In this document: piece after piece, positions 57,112 through 64,000 of the stretch
Numbering within the stretch: the stretch's first letter is position 1
Layout of the letters: each line of letters begins with the position of its first letter
Assembly: GCA_002197995.1 (NCBI GenBank)
Contig: NGZR01000001.1
Location: 6,448,001-6,512,000 of the forward strand
Direction: 5' to 3'
Length of the DNA stretch: 64,000 nt
Source: Gaeumannomyces sp. JS-464
Taxonomy: Eukaryota > Ascomycota > Sordariomycetes > Magnaporthales > Magnaporthaceae
The notes under the pieces: model-generated
Database searches by the model: none
Told to the model about the DNA's origin: nothing
The model's input: only the letters and a program-made list of their open reading frames with translations
Made by a program: the position numbers and the translations under genes

Positions 57112-57775
57112 CTACCAGCGGTGATGGTCGTTGTGGCCGTAGTGGCCATGGTGCGGCGGCGGCGACGGGTGGTCCTTGAACCCGGGGATCATGCCCATGA
57201 GCCCGCCGCTGCTGTGTAGTGATGATGGGGACGGGTGGTGGTGGTGATTGTGGTGGTGGCTCTGCCAGTGGTCCTTGATGGCGTTGCTGACGACGTTGGC
57301 GGCCACGGCGCCCGCGACGGCGCCGAGCGCCATCTTCAGCTTGCTGCCGTTGCCGACCTTGCTGCCCAGGAGGGCGCCGGCGCTGCCGCCCACCACGGTC
57401 GACACGACCCCGCGCTCGCCGTCCGAGTGGCCCGAGTGCGACTGCTGCCGCCGGTGGAGGTGGTGGTGGTGGTGGTGGCCGACCTCGCGCGACTCGTGGC
57501 CGTCCCGGTAGTCCTGGGCGCTGGCGGGCCGCGCGTACGGGCTGGGGCTGCGGCCGTCGTGGTGCTGCTGCTGCGGCGGCGGCGGCGGGCAAGACGGCGC
57601 CGCCGAGTGGTGCGGACGTCGGGCGCGGGCTGTAGGGGGGTTGCGCGGCGTAGGGCGTCAGGTGGTGATGCTGCTGGGGAGTTGGTGGAGGAGGGGGGCC
57701 TTGTTGGTATTGTGGCTGCTGGTACGGCTGCGAGCCGAACTGCTTGGTCGTGTCGTAGTATTCAGACGCCGACAT
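57112..57775 (-). CDS. Glycine-zipper protein with Pro/Gln- and His-rich regions (frame break)
   Basis: About 220 residues. N-terminal low-complexity region rich in Tyr, Gln and Pro (MSASEYYDTTKQFGSQPYQQ), typical of stress- or membrane-associated fungal proteins. One extra base at about 57611-57618 breaks the frame; after it come a poly-Pro/Gln/His part, seven consecutive His (GGT repeats at 57455-57479), and the folded segment VVSTVVGGSAGALLGSKVGN ... KMALGAVAGAVAANVVSNAI, a glycine-zipper membrane-inserting motif (about residues 128-165). The end is again His-rich (HGHYGHNDHHRW). Likely peripheral or integral membrane protein; metal binding by the His stretches is possible but not shown. 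Confidence 0.65.
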
Positions 57776-59009
57776 GACGCCGATTTGCGGGTGGGTTATG
57801 GATGTGTACTGGACGTGTGTGGATCGTAGGATCTGGGTCCAGTCGGTGTACGGCGGTGTGTGTATACAGGTCTGGGGAATTTCCTAAACGGGAGGCGTTC
57901 TTTTTATAGGTTTCTTATCTGTGAGCTTGAATTATAGGGTACCTACACGGGTGACCACGGTGAAACATGTTGAAGGGGAGATGACCTCCGTTCTATATAC
58001 CACCGCTTGGGCTCCTTTCTCTCCGCAGCTCGGATGCGTTACGAATGTCCATGATTGAGACGTGGTTTGGTCAACCCAGCTTTCGACGGCCTACCTGATC
58101 CCGGGGGTGTCGTTGGGCAGGCAAAGAATTGGGAGTGGGAGGCGGAGCTTTCTTATGGGCTAACGGCGATAGGACGTATTACCTGAAAAAGACGTGCTGT
58201 GTCCGCAGGCGCGGCTCAGGCAGCAGGTTAGGACGGTGCGGGGAGGGGATCAGAGACCTGCTGGGGCAGCTGATTGATCGAACCTGCAGCGCTGCGGCCC
58301 CGGGCTTGGCCTGCATGCGTTGCCCGTCATGGTGACCAGATGGTCTGGTTGGCTGTTTCTTTTTTAGTGTGGGGAGCCTTCCAAGGGAGGGCTGCTTCCA
58401 GCACAACCTCGACACTTCCTCCTGGGCGCGCGCCCGGCAATCCCGAGCGTCGTCACCGTAGCCACCGCCCCGGTTCGTGACCTGCATGTCAGCGGACTCG
58501 AAAGCCCGGATCTGGCCGCGTCGGCACGGATGGGGGTCAGACGACGCCAGCCACCAGCACGGGCGGCCATTTCGGCAGGTCATGTGGACTAAAAAGTCTT
58601 GAGCCGAACACGGAGCACACCTTCGGAGCCGAGGTGGGAAGATGGGAGCAGAAAAAACACTCGTCTAATTCACACAATTTCGTCCCAGAGCAGGAGATCT
58701 ATTCGGAAACTGTCGGAAAGTTTACTGACTCAAGTTTTCGCTCTTTTATACGATTTTTTTATTGTTATTTCCTCTCCTTTTTTACTCTTTTGCTTCATTT
58801 GCCACGTCCTTACTGCATGGCTCGGTCTTGTTGGACCAACCACTAACAACACCCTTCACAGCCATGAGCCAGGCACCCAAATTCTCATTCTGCACAACTC
58901 AGCCTCGTACGCCCCGATCAGCTTATGTGCGTGCCCGCCCAGCCGGCAGGCTTCAAGGTTTCCAACAGGAAAAAAAAAAATAACGTGAACAGCCGCTGTA
59001 TCCCTCCCC
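57776..59009. other. Intergenic, promoter of glycine-zipper gene
   Basis: About 1.2 kb between the start of the glycine-zipper gene and the 3' end of the nuclease-fold gene. No gene recognised. Confidence 0.4.
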
Positions 59010-59941
59010 TCAGGCCGCCGCATTAGACTGGTTGAACTGGAACTTTGCGTCGACAACCACAGGGCGGTGATCCGAGATGAAGGTGCCGTCATCATATCTG
59101 TTGGAAAGCACCGCGTAGGTGCTGAGCTCCAGGCCTCCGACCGAAGGGTCCCGGACGAAGATGTGATCGAGCCGCTTGTCATCCAACGTGGCCATCGTAA
59201 AAGCCGTGAACGTGTGGTGTTTCCGTGCCAGCGCGAGCGCGGCACGACGTCCTTGGCATCGCGCATAGCACCCGGCGCTACGAGCCGCTTGTAAGCCTTG
59301 TTCGAGGGCTCAACGTTGAGGTCGCCGCTGAGGAAGACGGGCGTCCTGGCCGCCCCATCACCGCCGCCCTCCCACTCGGCGGCGATGGACACCACCAGGT
59401 CGGCGCTCTTCTCGCGCGCCTGCTGCCCCACGTGGTCAAAGTGCGTGCACATCAGCACGAGCGGCGCGCCCGTCCTGATGTGCCTGAACCGCGCCACGGT
59501 CGCGACGCGGGGCAGCGCCGCGTCCCAGCCGCGCGACGGCACGTCGGGCGTCGCGCTGAGCCAGTAGGTGCGGTTGCGCTCGACCGCCCAGGCGTCGGCC
59601 CGGTAGAGGATGGGCGAGTACTCGCCGGCCGTGGCGCCGTCGTCGCGCCCGACGCCGAGGTGCGCCCACGGGGCGCCCAGGTCCGAGCGCACGTCGAGGA
59701 GCTGCTGGTGCACCACCTCCTGCATGCAGACCAGGGACTCGGGCCGCCCTGCCGTCTCGTACGCGAGCTGCGATGCCAGGAGCGGCCGGCGGACGGGCCA
59801 GCGAGCCTCGCCGATGTCGGGGACCGGGACGGCCCAGCGGATGTTGTAAGAGAGCACCCGTACTGGGACGGCGACCGGGTCCGTCGACCCCGGTGCGGCC
59901 ATGAGACAGCAGACTATTGTGGCGGCTGTTATGGGCTTCAT
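59010..59941 (-). CDS. Secreted endonuclease/exonuclease/phosphatase-fold protein (frame break)
   Basis: About 310 residues of the EEP (DNase I-like) superfamily, hydrolysing phosphodiester or phosphomonoester bonds. N-terminal signal peptide MKPITAATIVCCLMAAPGST, so secreted or vacuolar. Family blocks in order: VRVLSYNIRWA, ESLVCMQEVVHQQLLDV (metal-binding Glu), PLVLMCTHFDHVG, VFLSGDLNVEPSNKAYK (GDxN), RLDHIFVRDP and ISDHRPVVVDAKFQF (SDH). One base is missing near 59228-59238; restoring it joins VPRSRLARKHHTF to TAFTMATLDDKRLDH. The catalytic set is complete, so activity is expected, but whether it acts on nucleic acid, phosphoinositide or another ester cannot be told. Confidence 0.85.
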
Positions 59942-61054
59942 CTTGAACGAATTTCTGCTTTGGTAAGCCTCAAGATGGGGCTCTGGAAGAATCTAAGCCG
60001 TTGAGGTGGCGAATGTGTTTCTTTTGGCCGTAGCCATTCCATCTTTAATCATCTTGGGCTCCTCTCACCCTTGCAGCCAAGGAGCGTGAGGAGAACTGCG
60101 GCCTGAAAGCGAGTGCGGGGTCATGATTCCCGGTCTACCTCGATTCCTTTTTCACCTGCCATTTTGGAACGTGATGTCCCTTGCATGAAAATCAGGCACA
60201 TATCCCGATACCCTTGGGAGGAGATGCACGTTGCAGGAACACTCTTCCTTGGTTCGCTGCGTGGTCGAGTGGGGTGGAGGAGGTCTGTCACGCAAGGCCT
60301 GCACTGCATACGGGCGTCTTGGTACCTATTTGTCCGGTTGAGGTTCCTGGCCCATTCCTAATGCAACATCATAAAAAAGGCAGCGGATAGATACATGCAT
60401 GGGTGGTACCTAGATGTCATGAAGCGCAACGCCTTCGCGCAGTAAACTTATCAAGTACAATAAGTGGTAGGGAAATCCCGATTCTGTTCGTGTTGGTTCC
60501 ATAAAAGCGAGGGTCGGAAGTTGGAAGCCCTTGAATAGAAAAGATCAGTGCCCATGTCTCTGTAAAGGCCATCTCTTCGTAAAGGGCATATCAAGTCTCA
60601 GTTCGTAGAATATAATCGGCAGAACCCCATATCTGTCAACCACTAAAGAGTAGAAAACATCGCTCCAGCATCAAGGTATCTCGTAGAATTCTTCAAATCC
60701 GGAATCGACTCCCTTACATCCTTGGTGACGCCACATGCGCCGTGCTGCCCATCTTAGTAGGCCTGGCAGCTGCCCCCGATACCGCAGCTACTCACAACAA
60801 CGATGCTGATAGATAAACGAAGAGCCTGGGTCTATACCAGTCTCTACACCGGCCTCTCCGAAAACCGAAGGTAAAGGCAAGTAACAACACCATAACGCCA
60901 GCGAAAACGACGATCCCCAGAAACGATGGGTATGATGTGAAAGTGGAAGCCGGGGAACAGACACAAAGAAAAGAGTAATAGACAGGCCCAGGTCAAATGG
61001 TTCAAGACGAGGTGGAAAAAAAGCAGTGAAAGAAATGACCGCCTCTTCATTGTC
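59942..61054. other. Intergenic, no gene seen
   Basis: About 1.1 kb between the start of the nuclease-fold gene and the 3' end of the UDP-glucose dehydrogenase gene. No coding or RNA signal recognised. Confidence 0.45.
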
Positions 61055-63237
61055 TTAGTGACGGCCCTTGCGGCCCACGCTCTCGACGCGAACGCCGAGC
61101 TTCTTCATCTCCACCTCGTCGATCACGCCGCGGCCGTCGAAGACCAGCTTGGGCTGGCGCATGGACTCGGCGATGCGCGCCCAGTCGAGCTGGCCCTTGG
61201 GCTTGTAGGCGCGCGCCGTCGCGTTGTACTCGTGCTCGGGCACCCTGCAGTCCGGGCAGTCGGGCGCGCACGCCGGCGCCGCCGCGTAGCGCCGCAGCGG
61301 GTCCTCGGCCCCGTCGCTCTTGGCGGCCAGGTAGCGGTGCAGAGCGAGGAGCTCCAGCTCGGCAGGCGCGACCCTGAGGGGCGCGGGTCCGCGGGATCCT
61401 TGGGGTCGCTGGCGGCAGCCGTCTTGCGGCCGGCGGGGCCTTGACGTGGTGCGTGACCTCGTGGGGGAACTTGTTGGTGTTGCGGAACTCGTCAAAGTCG
61501 GTGACGATGAGGATCGCGTTGGCGGCGGCGCAGGCCTCGAGCGGGTCTGCGTGGACGACGAGGGGGCCGTCGTCGGCCTTGAGCACCGCGGCGGGCTTGC
61601 ACAGCTGCCTGATCTCCTCGGCCACGACGGCCGGGCTGCAGCACGGGTCGTAGACGGCGATCTCGGCCGGGCCCTCGGCGAGCAGGGTGCGGATGATCTC
61701 GAGGGCGGGCGACTCGCGCGTGTCGTTTGTGTTCTTCTTGAAGGCGTAACCCAGCACCGTGACCTTCCTGCCCGAGAGCGTGTTGTGCAGCGCCGCGACG
61801 ACGCGGGACGAGAAGCGGTCGCGGGAGTACTCGTTCATCTTGACGACCTGCTCCCAGTAGTCGGCGACCTCGGGCAGGCCCTTGGCCCTTGCGATGTAGG
61901 CGAGCGAGAGCACGTCCTTCTTGAAGCAGGACCCGCCGAAGCCGATGCCCGCGCTGAGGAACTTGCTGCCGATGCGCGGGTCGATGCCCACCGAGGTCGC
62001 CACCTCGTCCACGTCGGCGCCCGTGACCTCGCACACGGCCGCGATGGAGTTGATGCTGCTGACGCGCTGCGCCAGCATCGAGTTGGCCACCAGCTTGGCC
62101 AGCTCCGACGACCAGACGTTGGTGCACAGGATGCGCGCTGGCTCGACCCACGCGGCGTAGACCGAGGCCAGGGCCGCCGCGGCCCGCCTGCCCGAGGGCG
62201 TCTCGGCGGACCCGATCAGGACGCGGTCCGGGTAGATGAGGTCGTCGACCGCGGTTCCGGCGGCGAGGAACTCGGGGTTTGACAGGATCTCGAACTTGGC
62301 TCCCTCGCGGTGGCGCTCCATGGTCTCCTTGAGCATGTCGGCGGTGCCGCAGGGCACGGTCGACTTCTCGACGATGATGGCGCCGGGACGTGCGTACTTG
62401 GCAACCATTTCTGTGCAGGCCAGAAACGCGGCCATGTTGGTGGCGCGGTGGGCGCCGTTCCCCTGTGTCTTGGTGGGCGTGTTGACGGCAATGAGGACAA
62501 TGTCTGCCGTGGCGATGGACTCGGCTATCTCTGTGCTGAAGAACAGGTTTGGCTTGCGGGCGGGAATGGTGATTCTGGCCCTGACCTCGCCACCAGTCGC
62601 GGCGGCCACGCCAGAGGATCCGGTAGGCAAATTGTCGAATGAGCATTCGCGGGAGCCATCGCGAGCTAGCCGGACAATCTCGGCCAAGCCAGGTTCGTAG
62701 ATCGGCGGATGGGCCGAGTTCCAGCGGCGGATGCGCGTCTCATCGCGGTCGACGACAGTGACGCGGATGTTGGGGTTCTGTGAGGCGATCACGGCAGCCG
62801 TAGGTCCACCTATAAATGTTTTGTAGTGAGTAAAGAGTGTATGATGTATGGAAAGGAAAATAGGGTGATGGGTGGGCAGGAGAGGAAAGGCGAGGGGTGG
62901 GTCATGAACCAGGTGATAGAAATAGACAAGTTATATGGTAGGCGGGTAGACGAGACAATCGAGGGAACGCCGTCGCAAGGCATCACTTACCAACGTAGCC
63001 CGCTCCAACGCAGCAAATATGACGAACCACGATCGGCTCAGTGGAGTCACCGTTGGCGAGACCTGGGCCACTTGCGCGGCCGGAGAGAGTGGCGGGCTCA
63101 ACATCATGGTTGCCACTGTCGCGAAAGGGCTGAAGCGCCGGGCTGAACGAAAGACTGCCTCCCGGAGTGGTCGGGGCGGTTGACGCATCGCCAAGAGCGC
63201 TGTCGTCGGAGGCGCCCGTCGACCCGCGATACTCCAT
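61055..63237 (-). CDS. UDP-glucose 6-dehydrogenase (two frame breaks)
   Basis: Oxidises UDP-glucose to UDP-glucuronate with NAD. Exon 1 63237-62991, intron 62810-62990 (GTAAGT...ATAG), exon 2 62809-61055, about 667 residues. A Ser/Thr-rich N-terminal extension precedes HICCVGAGYVGGPTAAVIAS (NAD-binding). Next come IVEKSTVPCGTADML, EFLAAGTAVDDLIYPDRVLI, the catalytic GIGFGGSCFKKDVLSLAY (Cys) and GYAFKKNTNDTRESPALEII. Between VTDFDEFRNTN and the final KGQLDWARIAESMRQPKLVF lies an insert of about 100 residues with a CAPDCPDC motif, known from fungal members as far as I recall. Two single bases are missing, near 61432-61438 and 61378-61383. C-terminus GVRVESVGRKGRH. The product feeds glucuronate-containing glycans. 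Confidence 0.92.
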
Positions 63238-64000
63238 GATACCTGATGCGTGAAGCGATGATATATCCTGTGGGTTGGCAAGCGATTAGGGTGACGCGCG
63301 TGACTTTGTATGGAAAGCTATTGATGGCAGATATCTGATCTGGATGGGTGACAAGGAAGATTGCAAAGAAGAAAGAAGGTGGATGCAGAGTCGGTTGGGA
63401 AAATTGGTGACTCAAGGCAGCGATGCGAGGTTGCCCTGGTACTTTGGGGGGATAGATTTATCGAGGTGAAGGAAACAATATCAAAAGCGCGTTGTGTATG
63501 CGTGCGTGGTTTGGAGGGGCAGGGTGGCATGGCATACCTGGAAGGAAGTGTCAAGCGACAGAGGGGTAACAGCCGGCAAACTGAGAGGCAAGTCAAGTTT
63601 GTCCAGCCTCTGGCCCAAGCTCGGAGAAGACGTCTGCAAGCTCTCCCGCGACCCGGCACGGTGGGAGGCGGCCACGCGGACTGCCGCCCACTCGCAAGGT
63701 GGACGGCTGGGTGAACTTGGTTCACACATCTTGCTGCTCGTCTCCTGATCTTCCTTGTCCCTGGGTATCAAGGACACAGGGTGGGAGGACGGGAGCCGTT
63801 ACCCCTGAGCAGAGAGAGCACGAGATATACCGGCACGCACGCTTGCTAGGAAGGCAGGAGCCGGTCAGATGCTGGACAAGGAGCAAACGGGGCCAAGCGA
63901 GGACCGCAAGAGACAAACGAGGCTCATGGCCAGGCTTACATAGTATAACCTATATGTTTGCACGAGATGAGATCCCGGGCGCCACCACTGCGTGCCACTT
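63238..64000. other. Upstream region of UDP-glucose dehydrogenase, no gene seen
   Basis: About 760 bases up to the window edge; probably promoter and leader. No further gene recognised. Confidence 0.4.

Noticed and set aside
1..64000. 5S rRNA genes, CRISPR arrays, viral or transposon cores
   Set aside because: None of their signatures was seen on either strand.

Overview
The window is nuclear DNA of a filamentous ascomycete (Pezizomycotina, most likely a Sordariomycete; the Gas1/Egh16-type secreted protein fits Magnaporthales-like fungi, but the species cannot be fixed from sequence alone). The evidence is short GT-AG introns of 70-180 bases, GC-rich coding sequence, seven nuclear tRNA genes of which five carry an intron at the canonical position, and fungal families such as HET, Zn-cluster regulators, PAC1, P5A ATPase and Whi5. 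I support 26 protein genes and 7 tRNAs.

Layout. 0-5 kb: 3' part of a zinc-cluster-type regulator, a MobA-like nucleotidyltransferase, a coiled-coil protein of unknown role. 6-9.7 kb: a divergent pair, FAD oxidoreductase and Hst2-type sirtuin. 11-12.3 kb: chromodomain protein. 14.8-15.7 kb: secreted Gas1/Egh16-like protein behind a clear TATA box. 16.5-20.8 kb: five tRNAs (Leu, Ser, Gln, Leu, Lys) interleaved with a methyltransferase and a second, small chromodomain protein. 21.4-25.4 kb: GH64 beta-1,3-glucanase and the dynein regulator PAC1/LIS1. 25.9-32.8 kb: a divergent IlvD/Edd-type dehydratase and Ldh2-family dehydrogenase, tRNA-Val and an MFS sugar-type transporter, together a possible sugar-acid catabolic group. 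33-37 kb: tRNA-Ala, a HET-domain protein and a DUF1868 2H phosphoesterase. 37.6-49 kb: mitochondrial malate dehydrogenase, the ER P5A ATPase Spf1, an ASC-1/TRIP4 zinc-finger protein, an aldo-keto reductase. 50.6-64 kb: two small unknowns, a Whi5/Nrm1-like cell-cycle repressor, a glycine-zipper protein, a secreted endonuclease/exonuclease/phosphatase-fold protein, and UDP-glucose 6-dehydrogenase.

The most striking global property is that 21 of the 26 protein genes contain one to three single-base frame changes, about 30 in all, often in G or C runs and several inside strongly conserved motifs of housekeeping genes (malate dehydrogenase, Spf1, PAC1, UDP-glucose dehydrogenase). Simultaneous loss of all these genes is implausible, so the simplest reading is indel errors in a draft assembly; spans below run from true start to true stop and note each break. 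The IlvD-type gene is different: on top of a frame change it lacks two blocks of the family fold and a probable Fe-S cysteine, so it may be genuinely decayed.

Two gene pairs could represent less described biology: the HET protein with a neighbouring 2H phosphoesterase (33.6-37.0 kb), and the dehydratase/dehydrogenase/transporter group (25.9-32.8 kb). Both are hypotheses from neighbourhood.
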